Assembly: GCA_021808665.1 (NCBI GenBank)
Contig: JAKBBA010000037.1
Coordinates: 1-32,345, forward strand
DNA from: Actinomycetes bacterium
GTDB lineage: Bacteria; Actinomycetota; Acidimicrobiia; Acidimicrobiales; Palsa-688
Length of the DNA stretch: 32,345 bases
Direction: 5' to 3'
Positions 8,703 through 15,709 of this stretch are shown in pieces. The stretch's first letter is position 1, and the number at the start of each line of letters is the position of its first letter. The translations under genes and the position numbers were made by a program. The notes beneath the pieces are model-generated. The model made no database searches, was not told where the DNA came from, and worked only from the letters and a program-made list of their open reading frames with translations.

Positions 8703-11248
8703 CGGGAGGCTTCGGGGCCGGACATCGCTGGCTCCCGCAGCAGCGGCCCGCTGTGGGAACCGCCGCCGCTCCTGCGGTTCGCCGGGCTGCGTTCCACGCG
8801 TCGGCGTGCGTAAAGATCCTGGTCGGAGCGGTCGATGAGGTTGGCGATGCTGTCGCTGTCACCTCGATGCGTGGAGGTTCCTGCGCTCGCCGACAACTTG
8901 TAGGGGCGCCCTCTGGTGGTGGCGTGGTCGGCGAGTCTCAAGCGCAGCGCTGCGCTCAGAGCGTCAGGGTCTGGTGTCGCAAGGCTAGTAAGGACGTACA
9001 TCTCGTCCCCGCCTAGGCGGGCGAAGAGACTGCCGGCGGGAAACGCCGAGGCGATGACGGTGGCGACGTCGACGATAGCCTGGTCTCCGCTCTCGTGGCC
9101 GAGCGTATCGTTGATGGTTTTCAGCCCGTCGAGGTCTATGAAGACGCCCGTGGTGACCTGGCCTTGAATCTGGTTGCGTCTTATCAGCTCGGGTCCTGCG
9201 GCCAGCAGGCCGCGCCGGTTCAGCAGGCCCGTCAGGGGGTCGATGAAAGCCTGACGGCGCAGTTCCAACTCCATGCGTTGACGTTCGCTCAGGTCGACGA
9301 CGTGTATCAGGTAAAACAGCGAGCTGTCGTCTTCTTCGATGACGCTCCCCGCGACGTGCACCGGTATCGCGCCTGACCCTCGGTGCTCGAGGGTCAGGTC
9401 GCACGAGTACACGTAGTCCGGGCGGCGCCGCAGGCTCGCAACCCAGCGCAGAGCGCTGCGACGGTCAGCGGAGGAGACCAAGTCGATGGCGGTCGTCCCA
9501 GCGGCGGGATCCTCGAAGCCAAGGAGGGTCTCGAACGCGCTGTTACAGGAGTGGATCTTGCCCGCCGGATCGACGATCAACATCCCGATCGGGGCCTGCT
9601 CGAAGGCGGTCCGGAAGCGCTTCTGGGAGCGCAGCAGTTCGCTCAGTTGATCCAGGCGGGGGTTCAGTCCGTCGTCGTAGGAATCGTCATAGGGGTCGGT
9701 GGAAGGCTCGGAGGACTTTCTGGTGTGCCCGACAGGGGTATCCCAAGCCTGAGCTAGGGCGTCCGGGCAGACCGATCCGAAGTGGACCGGGGCTACGTCG
9801 CGCAGGTACCTTGCGTGGCTGGGAGGGTTGGCTCCCAAGGTCCAAGGCGCTGCAGGGATCGGCTGGCCGGCCGCGACCTCTGCGAGGACGAGGCGGACTG
9901 CTTCGGGATGCCACCGCAAGCCGGACCCGTCGAGAAGCGCCCGGCGGGCCTGCTCGGCTCCGATCCCGTTGCGATAAGAGCGGTCGTGGACCATGGCGTC
10001 CCACGCATCACAGGCAGCCACCAAGAAAGCTTCGAAAGGCAAGCCGACGGAGGTCCAGGCAGCCGGACCGGTACCCGCCGGCGCTGTCCCGGCTGCGTCG
10101 AAGCGCTCGTGTTGGTAGCGCACGATCTCAGCCACGCCGGCGAGCACGGGTGAGCCTCGTAGGATCGCGGCGCCACTTTCGGCGCGCATGCTTGGCCCGG
10201 TAGCCTTGCGGGCTGGACCGAGCGTTGCGACAGGCGCAGAGCTCGTAGCCGGCGCGAGCGAAGCGATGTCGTGGAGGACGCCGGCGATCCCGGCGTCTCT
10301 TATGCGACGGGCGGGCAGCCCGGCCCGCTCGGCGACTCTGGTGGCAAGCTCTCCGACGCGCAGAGCGTGGTCGTGGGTGTAGGGCTCCCGATTGCATAGA
10401 ACCTCGGCGAACTCTGCAACCTCGCGCGACGTGCAAACTTCCAGAGCGCTGAGAGGATCGTGGTTCAGTGCCACCCCAAGGACGGCGGTGACGACCGCCC
10501 CGTCTTTTGCCAGCGAGATCCCGGCGGTGGTCACGGCAGCGAAACCGATCAGCTCCAAGGTCCATTCAGCCCACCATGACGCCGATCCCACCGAGGCGTA
10601 GCCGGAGGCTAGGCGGATGGCCGCGATGCCAGCAATGGAGGTTGCCACCACCACGAAGCGCCGATCGCCGCTGGCCCCGTGCAGGCGCAGGAGCCGGGCG
10701 GCCAGAGCGGCGGCGCCGATCGCTCCGAAAGCTTCCTGCACGCCGGCGCCAACGGTGCCTCCCGCCGGCAGCCACGCCGGCTGGTAAATCCATGCGGCGG
10801 CGCTACCTGCGCCGAGCGTGACCAGGGTAAGCACAGACCAGCCCTTCCAGTGGCGCCCTAGGATCCGACCCGGTGTCGAGGCGCCGAGCAGCATGGGGGT
10901 CAAAAGCAGCGCAGCGGCCGGCAGGGCAGCCGCTTCGGCGCTGAACGACAGCGCCGTTCCTGTCTTAATGAACCCCGGCGTAGAGATGCTTTGAAGGACG
11001 CTGAGGGAGGCGAGGGCGCTCATGGCCGCCCCTACGAGGGCCAACTCCGCCAGCGCAGCGCGCCACGCGAAGACAAGCAGTGATATCGAAGCGAGCAGGC
11101 ACACCGCCATGGCGACTGCGGGCACGGCGGCGATCACGGGCAACTCGCCGAAGCGGCCGTGCAGCGCAGCGCCGCGGGGAAGCGATATCACCGCTGTCGC
11201 AGCCGCCGCAACCAACGATACGTAGAACCTGTAGAAGCTCCGACCCAC
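8699..11248 (-). CDS. Multi-spanning membrane protein with degenerate HD-GYP, PAS and GGDEF domains
   Basis: This 849-residue protein starts with a GTG at 11248. Residues 1-255 form a membrane domain with about seven hydrophobic helices. Residues about 280-460 resemble HD-GYP: YTHDHALRVG, HD at 326-327, QHERFD at 379-384 and DAWDAMVHDRSYR. The usual HDIGK reads HDIAS, however, and the GYP loop reads GTAP (387-390). A PAS domain follows (about 540-655), then GGDEF (about 665-820) whose active motif is GGDEM (746-750). No RxxD product-inhibition site precedes it. It is the first gene of a two-gene unit with the NIT-GGDEF-EAL protein. The diguanylate cyclase is probably active, while the HD-GYP domain may be an inactive sensor. 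Confidence 0.85.
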   Translation of the reverse strand: MGRSFYRFYVSLVAAAATAVISLPRGAALHGRFGELPVIAAVPAVAMAVCLLASISLLVFAWRAALAELALVGAAMSALASLSVLQSISTPGFIKTGTALSFSAEAAALPAAALLLTPMLLGASTPGRILGRHWKGWSVLTLVTLGAGSAAAWIYQPAWLPAGGTVGAGVQEAFGAIGAAALAARLLRLHGASGDRRFVVVATSIAGIAAIRLASGYASVGSASWWAEWTLELIGFAAVTTAGISLAKDGAVVTAVLGVALNHDPLSALEVCTSREVAEFAEVLCNREPYTHDHALRVGELATRVAERAGLPARRIRDAGIAGVLHDIASLAPATSSAPVATLGPARKATGPSMRAESGAAILRGSPVLAGVAEIVRYQHERFDAAGTAPAGTGPAAWTSVGLPFEAFLVAACDAWDAMVHDRSYRNGIGAEQARRALLDGSGLRWHPEAVRLVLAEVAAGQPIPAAPWTLGANPPSHARYLRDVAPVHFGSVCPDALAQAWDTPVGHTRKSSEPSTDPYDDSYDDGLNPRLDQLSELLRSQKRFRTAFEQAPIGMLIVDPAGKIHSCNSAFETLLGFEDPAAGTTAIDLVSSADRRSALRWVASLRRRPDYVYSCDLTLEHRGSGAIPVHVAGSVIEEDDSSLFYLIHVVDLSERQRMELELRRQAFIDPLTGLLNRRGLLAAGPELIRRNQIQGQVTTGVFIDLDGLKTINDTLGHESGDQAIVDVATVIASAFPAGSLFARLGGDEMYVLTSLATPDPDALSAALRLRLADHATTRGRPYKLSASAGTSTHRGDSDSIANLIDRSDQDLYARRRVERSPANRRSGGGSHSGPLLREPAMSGPEASR

Positions 11249-11262
11249 ATCAGGCGCATCGG

Positions 11263-11277
11263 AGCCCCGTCGGGGCT
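11263..11277. terminator. Short GC hairpin between the gntR-type gene and the cyclic-di-GMP genes
   Basis: AGCCCC-GTC-GGGGCT is a perfect six-base-pair hairpin in the 103-base gap downstream of the regulator gene (11352) and upstream of the gene starting at 11248. No T-run follows, so termination is only possible. The rest of the gap must hold the promoter of the cyclic-di-GMP unit, which I cannot place. Confidence 0.3.
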
Positions 11278-11351
11278 ACTTGAGCAGGGGGAAGTAGCCG
11301 AAGGCTGTATCGCCTGGGAGAGCCGGCAGCCCCAGTAGGGCCGTGGGATGT

Positions 11352-12140
11352 CTAGACGGCCTGGTTAGTCTCGGGGGCGGAGGAAGATTTGGTCTTCACC
11401 CGCCTTGCCGTACGCCCCAGGTGCCTCGACATGATGCCCCTGGCGGCGTCTACGTCGTGGGCTGTCACCGCTTCTACCAGAGCCCGGTGCTCGGCCACTC
11501 CGGGCCGGCCCATCCTCGGTGCGACCGCCTGGGCCTCCTCCAATGAGTGGCGCAGCGGAACTTGGAGAGACTCGACCAAGAAGCTGAGCGGGCGGTTGTG
11601 TGCCGCCACTGCGAAGCGGATGTGAAACTCTGTAGAGAACTTGACGTCGTGGTGACCGGCCGCTAGGGCGGCCTCAGCCCTGTCGCAGATGTCGTTTAGC
11701 TCTTCGATGTCCTTCGCTGTGGCTCGCTCGCAGACCAGTGGGACCAAGCCCATCTCTAGGACCATTCGGGCTTCGGTCACCTCGTCAGCGTGGAGGGCTG
11801 CCATCGAAAGCATGTCTGTGATGCCCTCGCCGATCTTGGCGCTGGTGGGCATTTTCACGAAAGCGCCCCCACGGGCACCGACTTTGGTGTCGATCATGCC
11901 GGCTCCCTCCAAGAGGCGCAGGGCGTCTCTCACGGTGACCCTGCTCACGCCGAACTGCTGGCAGAGGTCCCGCTCAGATGGAAGCCTGTCGCCGGGCCGT
12001 AGCTGACCTTCCCGGACCAGACCGCGAATTTGGTCTGCTATCAGTTCTGAGATGCGCCCCGATGCAACCGGTGTGAACAAGCTGACACTGGTTGCTAACT
12101 CCTCGGCGGAGCGACCGTCGACGTCGTCTGTGAGCTCCAC
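11352..12140 (-). CDS. GntR-family transcriptional regulator, FadR/FCD subgroup
   Basis: Read from the GTG at 12140, this gives 262 residues. The frame stays open up to an ATG at 12251, but that start would put 37 unusual residues and the operator-like site at 12197 inside the gene. The winged-helix domain is clear: ISELIADQIRGLVREGQL, then GDRLPSERDLCQQFGVSRVTVRDALRLLEGAGMI. The helical FCD ligand domain follows, with FHIRFAVAAHNRPL and the HRALVEAVTAHD...MSRHL segment typical of metal- or ligand-binding FCD regulators of acid and aromatic catabolism. It is divergent from the ferredoxin-Rieske genes with 138 bases between, the usual arrangement for a local regulator. The effector is probably the pathway substrate or an intermediate (inference). 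Confidence 0.87.
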   Translation of the reverse strand: MELTDDVDGRSAEELATSVSLFTPVASGRISELIADQIRGLVREGQLRPGDRLPSERDLCQQFGVSRVTVRDALRLLEGAGMIDTKVGARGGAFVKMPTSAKIGEGITDMLSMAALHADEVTEARMVLEMGLVPLVCERATAKDIEELNDICDRAEAALAAGHHDVKFSTEFHIRFAVAAHNRPLSFLVESLQVPLRHSLEEAQAVAPRMGRPGVAEHRALVEAVTAHDVDAARGIMSRHLGRTARRVKTKSSSAPETNQAV

Positions 12141-12196
12141 GACCAAGAGCCTAGGCCACAGCCCACCCCGCCACCTAATGCGCCGAGTCAAACAGG

Positions 12197-12212
12197 CATA
12201 TGGTATGATAAT
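12197..12212. promoter_or_regulatory. Candidate GntR operator overlapping a -10-like element
   Basis: CATATGGTAT (12197-12206) runs into GATAAT (12207-12212), which resembles a -10 hexamer for the + strand ferredoxin-Rieske genes. No convincing -35 is seen. The same ten bases recur upstream of the cupin gene at 18559-18568. Position in a regulator/structural-gene divergent gap and overlap with a -10 fit a repressor site. The TGGTAT half-site resembles those of FCD regulators such as UxuR/ExuR. No binding data are available. Confidence 0.5.
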
Positions 12213-12215
12213 CGG

Positions 12216-12232
12216 ACCAGCCCCTGGCTGGT
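12216..12232. promoter_or_regulatory. Perfect inverted repeat in the ferredoxin leader
   Basis: ACCAGCC-CCT-GGCTGGT is a seven-base-pair perfect dyad just downstream of the -10-like GATAAT. It could be a second operator or a hairpin at the 5' end of the ferredoxin-Rieske transcript; the sequence alone does not decide. Confidence 0.35.
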
Positions 12233-12278
12233 GTGACCAAGGCGTGCCCACGACAGGGGCGGAGACTTCGAGGACTGG

Positions 12279-12479
12279 ATGGCCGTGAAAGTAGTGGTGG
12301 ACCTGGACAAGTGCCTCGGCTACGCGAACTGCGTGGCTGACGCACCAGAGGTGTTCGAAATACCGGAGGAGGCGCTGATCGTCAGGCTATTGCAAGACAG
12401 CCCCGGCGAAGAACTTCGCTCCGCTGTCGAAGCGGCAGCTCTTGACTGCCCAGCTCGCGCCATAACAATTCTCGGCTAG
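12279..12479 (+). CDS. Small [3Fe-4S] ferredoxin
   Basis: A 66-residue protein with C12, C18 and C57 in the pattern CX5C...CP. This is the three-cysteine ligand set of single-cluster [3Fe-4S] ferredoxins of actinobacteria, best known as electron donors to cytochromes P450 and some Rieske oxygenases. The residue in the position of the missing fourth cysteine is in GYAN. GAGG lies just upstream of the ATG. It is the first gene transcribed rightward from the regulator gap and is followed 61 bases later by a Rieske oxygenase. It most likely carries electrons from the FAD reductase at 16703-17971 to that oxygenase. Using a 3Fe-4S ferredoxin rather than a 2Fe-2S domain or a fused reductase is a noteworthy choice for a phthalate-type oxygenase. 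Confidence 0.88.
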   Translation: MAVKVVVDLDKCLGYANCVADAPEVFEIPEEALIVRLLQDSPGEELRSAVEAAALDCPARAITILG

Positions 12480-12540
12480 CTGGAGGACGCCGAGTGCGCC
12501 ACTGCGCTCCAATCAACCGCTTTTCGAAAAGGGAGGACTG

Positions 12541-13827
12541 ATGCTCACACACGCAAACAACGAGTTGCTCACCAGAACCGGGCCGGGGACGCCGATGGGC
12601 GACCTTTTCCGTCGGTACTGGATGCCGGCCCTGCTCGCCGAGGAGCTACCCGAGAACGACTGCCCCCCGGTGCGGGTCAAGATCCTCTCGGAGCGCCTGG
12701 TGGCTTTCCGGGACACCCAAGGGCGTTACGGGCTCATCGACGAGTTCTGCGCCCACAGGGGCGCCTCGCTGTGGTTCGGTCGTAACGAGGAGTCGGGACT
12801 GCGCTGCCCGTATCACGGCTTTAAGTTCGACGTGACCGGACAGTGCGTCGAGGTGCCCGCCGAGCCACCTGGGAGCACTTTCTGCGAGCGGGTCAAGATG
12901 ACCGCGTACCCGCTCGTCAAGGTCGGCGACATCCTCTGGACCTATATGGGCCCGTCGGAGTCGACCCCCGACCTTCCCGAATACGAGTTTGCGACCGTCC
13001 CCCCGGAGCAGTCTTTCACTTCGAAGCGCTGGCAGGAGTGTAACTGGCTTCAGGCGTTGGAAGGCGGGATCGACTCCAGCCACGTTTCGTTCTTGCACTC
13101 CTCGGGCCTTCGTGACGACCCGCTGTTCAAAGGGTCGGTAGGCAACATCTACAACCTGAACGACCTGAGGCCGCACTTCGAGGTCGTCGACGTGGAAGGG
13201 GGCCTGCTCATCGGTGCGAGGCGCAACGCCGAGGAGGGAAACTTCTACTGGAGGGTGACGCCCTGGGTGCTCCCGAACTTCACGATGGTCCCACCCCGCG
13301 CCGATCACCCGGTGCACGGCCACTTCTGGGTACCGATCGACGACGAGAACTGCTGGGTCTACACGTTCGACTATCACCCGGCGCGACCACTGGCCGAGGC
13401 AGAGCTCGATGCGATGAAAGCCGGAAACGGCGTGCACAACGAGTACGTGCCGGGTACTTACCGGCCTCTCGCCAACAAGGACAACGACTACCTCATAGAC
13501 CGCGAGGCCCAACGCCGGGGCGACACCTACTCGGGTGTGAAGGGTATAGCGATCCAAGACGGCTCCCTCCAAGAAAGCATGGGTCCCATCGTCGACCGCA
13601 CCAAGGAGCGGCTTGTGGCCACCGACGTCGGTATCGTCAAAGCCCGTCACAAGCTTCGTCAGGCGGCACTCGCTCTCAAAGAGAACGGGACTGTCCCGCC
13701 TGGAGTCGAGACGGCCCACCAACGGGTGCGCTCGTTCGCCGTAGTAGCGCCCGTCGACGTCCCCCTCGAGGAGCTTGCCCCCGAAGCGACGACGGTACGG
13801 CCGGGGGTGGCCCACGTCTCGGTCTGA
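12541..13827 (+). CDS. Rieske non-heme iron ring-hydroxylating oxygenase, phthalate 4,5-dioxygenase type
   Basis: A 428-residue alpha subunit. The Rieske [2Fe-2S] motif is complete: C70-x-H72 and C89-x2-H92 (CAHRGASLWFG...CPYHGF). The mononuclear iron site shows D178, H181 and H186 in GIDSSHVSFLHS, with the preceding NWLQALEGG typical of the family. Length and the N-terminal phrase PMGDLFRRYWMPALLAEELP match the phthalate 4,5-dioxygenase and related group, which works as an alpha-only oligomer; no beta-subunit gene is present. A strong GGGAGG stands seven bases before the ATG. It needs an external reductase and ferredoxin, both present in the island. The reaction could be dihydroxylation, monohydroxylation or O-demethylation; the substrate is not known. 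Confidence 0.9.
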   Translation: MLTHANNELLTRTGPGTPMGDLFRRYWMPALLAEELPENDCPPVRVKILSERLVAFRDTQGRYGLIDEFCAHRGASLWFGRNEESGLRCPYHGFKFDVTGQCVEVPAEPPGSTFCERVKMTAYPLVKVGDILWTYMGPSESTPDLPEYEFATVPPEQSFTSKRWQECNWLQALEGGIDSSHVSFLHSSGLRDDPLFKGSVGNIYNLNDLRPHFEVVDVEGGLLIGARRNAEEGNFYWRVTPWVLPNFTMVPPRADHPVHGHFWVPIDDENCWVYTFDYHPARPLAEAELDAMKAGNGVHNEYVPGTYRPLANKDNDYLIDREAQRRGDTYSGVKGIAIQDGSLQESMGPIVDRTKERLVATDVGIVKARHKLRQAALALKENGTVPPGVETAHQRVRSFAVVAPVDVPLEELAPEATTVRPGVAHVSV

Positions 13828-13831
13828 GCGG

Positions 13832-14326
13832 GTGGCAAACCGCCCTATCCTCGCCAACAGTTGCGCCATGGCGACGACGTCACGCGAGGCAGCTTGTCGG
13901 ATACCGGCGCCGGTGGTCTGCGAACGATCTACCATCCTGGTCGCTTTGGACCCGCCGGCAGTTCCCGTGGCGTCGTCGTGTCGGTCGAAGCTCTCCGACC
14001 GCCTAGCGGTATTCGTAGCCGGTGGCGTGGGAGGTGAGCCGGCTGTCGTGTCCGACATGGACGGCAATCCCTTCGACGCGCACGAAGCGCTTAGCGGTGT
14101 GGATTTGGCCGTACTAGTGGCCTCCTTGGACGACTCGGCGCAAAGCGCAGCACTTCTCGGCAGGACAGCCGTCGAGGCTGGAGCGACAGTCGCAGGGATC
14201 GTGCTCGCCGGTATCGACAGCCCGCCCCGGGCTGTCCTGAGCGAGATGCGTCGTTACTGCCATATGGTGCTGGTGTCGTCAGGTCCCGACGATCTAAGCG
14301 AGGTACTCCTCGCTTTGAGAGCGTGA
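13832..14326 (+). CDS. Small protein of unknown function in the Rieske/PanB-like gene group
   Basis: About 164 residues from a GTG at 13832, four bases after the oxygenase stop; an ATG at 13868 would give 152 residues. I do not recognise the family. The second half alternates hydrophobic strands and Ala/Gly-rich helices (VDLAVLVASLDD, GATVAGIVLAGID, CHMVLVSSGPDDLSEVLLAL), suggesting a small Rossmann-like alpha/beta fold. There is no nucleotide-binding P-loop, no metal cluster motif, no signal peptide and no membrane helix. The stop is 16 bases before the PanB-like gene, so it is almost certainly in the same transcript as its neighbours. Spacing and codon use support it as a real gene; its function may be an accessory subunit. 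Confidence 0.65.
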   Translation: MANRPILANSCAMATTSREAACRIPAPVVCERSTILVALDPPAVPVASSCRSKLSDRLAVFVAGGVGGEPAVVSDMDGNPFDAHEALSGVDLAVLVASLDDSAQSAALLGRTAVEAGATVAGIVLAGIDSPPRAVLSEMRRYCHMVLVSSGPDDLSEVLLALRA

Positions 14327-14342
14327 TCCGCGTGGGACAGCC

Positions 14343-15158
14343 GTGACCAACGTGTCGGTCGGGGACCTGATCTCCGCCAAGCGAGATGGCCGCAAACTCG
14401 TCGGGGTTGTAGCGTGGGATTACCAGATGGCGCGCATCGCCGACCGCGTCGGCGTAGACATCGTGTCGGTCGGCGACTCCGTAGGGACGAACCTGTGGGG
14501 GCGGGCCAACCCTCTCGACATGACGCTCGACGAGATGATCGTCGTTTGCAGGGCCGTGCGATCCGGGGTGAAGCGGGCGATCTTGAGCTGTGATTTCCCC
14601 TACGGGCCACTCCAGGAAGGGCCCCGCGAGGCGGTCAGAGCAGCGTTGCGTCTCGTAAAAGAGGGTGGTGCTGATATGGTCAAGCTTGACGGTGCCGCTG
14701 ACTTCACCGATGGGGTCGAAGCGGTCGTGCGCGCAGGTATACCCGTATTCGCACAGTTCGGCATCACTCCTCAAACGGCCCTACGCCACGGTGTCGCATA
14801 TGCGAACGCAGCGGCACCGGACGCGATCGTGTCGACTGAGCTCGCCGACGAGATGCTCGCCCAGGCGAGAGCACTGCAGAGCGCGGGGGCGGCAGTGCTC
14901 GACTTCACCAACTCGGGCCCGACCGTGGGACCAGCCGTAGTGGCAGGGGTGTCTATACCGGTTATGGGTGGTTTCGGCGGCGGCCCATGGCTGGATGGCC
15001 GGGTAAGGATGGCCCATGCCGCGATTGGCTATTCCGCCGACGGCATAGACGAGCCACCGGACACATATGCCAACGTCGCCCGCATCGCATTCGAAGCGCT
15101 GAGCGAGTACGCTGACGACGTCAGAGCGTCCAAGCAGATCCGCGGTCAGCGCCGCTGA
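14343..15158 (+). CDS. PanB-fold (ketopantoate hydroxymethyltransferase-like) protein, diverged active site
   Basis: A 271-residue protein alignable with PanB from end to end: VGDSVG (D45), CDFP (D84), VKLDGA (116) and FGITPQT (about 139-145). In PanB the metal aspartates are in VGDS and ADLPF and are kept here. The KIEGG glutamate is Asp116, the histidine of GHVGLTPQ is Gln138, and the region of the general-base glutamate (LECVP) reads LDFTN. These are alignments by eye. PanB moves a one-carbon unit between methylene-tetrahydrofolate and ketoisovalerate. With no panC or panD nearby and an oxygenase operon around it, a catabolic carbon-carbon bond reaction, such as aldol or retro-aldol type, on another keto acid is more likely than pantothenate synthesis. 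Start GTG at 14343. Confidence 0.75.
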   Translation: MTNVSVGDLISAKRDGRKLVGVVAWDYQMARIADRVGVDIVSVGDSVGTNLWGRANPLDMTLDEMIVVCRAVRSGVKRAILSCDFPYGPLQEGPREAVRAALRLVKEGGADMVKLDGAADFTDGVEAVVRAGIPVFAQFGITPQTALRHGVAYANAAAPDAIVSTELADEMLAQARALQSAGAAVLDFTNSGPTVGPAVVAGVSIPVMGGFGGGPWLDGRVRMAHAAIGYSADGIDEPPDTYANVARIAFEALSEYADDVRASKQIRGQRR

Positions 15159-15191
15159 CAGCGTCGTTGCGCAGCATTGGGGTGGCAGGGT

Positions 15192-15674
15192 CTACAGGTC
15201 GTATCCGCGTTCTATCCGTTCGATCATCGCCAGTCGCTCGGCGTGACGACCTCCTTTGAACGTGGTCGACAGCCAGGTGTCGACCACGTTCCAGGCTTGC
15301 GCAGGCTCAAGTAGCTTCGAGCCGATGACGAGTACGTTGGCGTTGTTGTTTCCCCGGGAGATCTCGGCGGTGAGGGTGTTGTGACACCCGCCGGCGCGAA
15401 TCCCTTTTACCTTGTTGCAGACGATCACCTCGCCTTGCCCGGTACCTCCGACGAAAATCCCGTACTGTGCTTTGGCGGAGGTGACGTGCCGGCACAGTTT
15501 TACGCAAAGGGGCGGGTAGTCCACCACAACTTCAGGGTCGTCAGTGCCTAGGTCGTCGACTGTAACGCCAGCGTCGCGGAGGCGGCTGACGATCAGGGCT
15601 TTCAGTTCCACGCCGTTGTGGTCGGCGGCTACAGCTACCGGGCCGGCGACTGCGAAGGTATGGTTATTAGACAT
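15192..15674 (-). CDS. RpiB/LacA/LacB-family isomerase, mycobacterial type
   Basis: A 160-residue protein of the RpiB fold: ADHNGVELK (D18, H19), DLGTDD, GTGQGE (77-82), NKVKGIRAG, H98, RGNNNANVLVIGS and the closing GGRHAERL. The E. coli-type active-site cysteine (CGTG) is replaced by Gly, and a glutamate (E82) follows GTGQG. This is as in the Mycobacterium tuberculosis enzyme, where that glutamate acts as base. It should interconvert an aldose and a ketose phosphate, or a related hydroxy-aldehyde and ketone. The gene lies on the opposite strand between two + strand genes, only 35 bases from the decarboxylase start. A dedicated catabolic isomerase is more likely than the general pentose-phosphate enzyme (inference). 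GAGG three bases before the ATG supports the start. Confidence 0.8.
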   Translation of the reverse strand: MSNNHTFAVAGPVAVAADHNGVELKALIVSRLRDAGVTVDDLGTDDPEVVVDYPPLCVKLCRHVTSAKAQYGIFVGGTGQGEVIVCNKVKGIRAGGCHNTLTAEISRGNNNANVLVIGSKLLEPAQAWNVVDTWLSTTFKGGRHAERLAMIERIERGYDL

Positions 15675-15709
15675 TGACCTCGACGATAGCGTTCGGCGAA
15701 AGGAAACAC

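Noticed and set aside
12141..12251. Longer start for the GntR regulator at an ATG at 12251
   Set aside because: It would add 37 residues with no family resemblance and place the candidate operator and promoter inside the gene; the GTG at 12140 is preferred.
12646..14067. 473-codon open frame on the minus strand
   Set aside because: It is antisense to the Rieske oxygenase, whose cluster motifs are complete on the + strand. The composition is that of a shadow frame.
14261..14268. CATATGGT, an extra copy of the core of the proposed operator
   Set aside because: It lies inside a coding region and lacks the AT that completes the ten-base match. It shows that eight-base matches can occur by chance, which lowers confidence in the operator claim.
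15659..15670. TATGGTTATTAG near the isomerase start, similar to the operator
   Set aside because: It is within the first codons of the isomerase gene and the TGGTAT half-site is interrupted.
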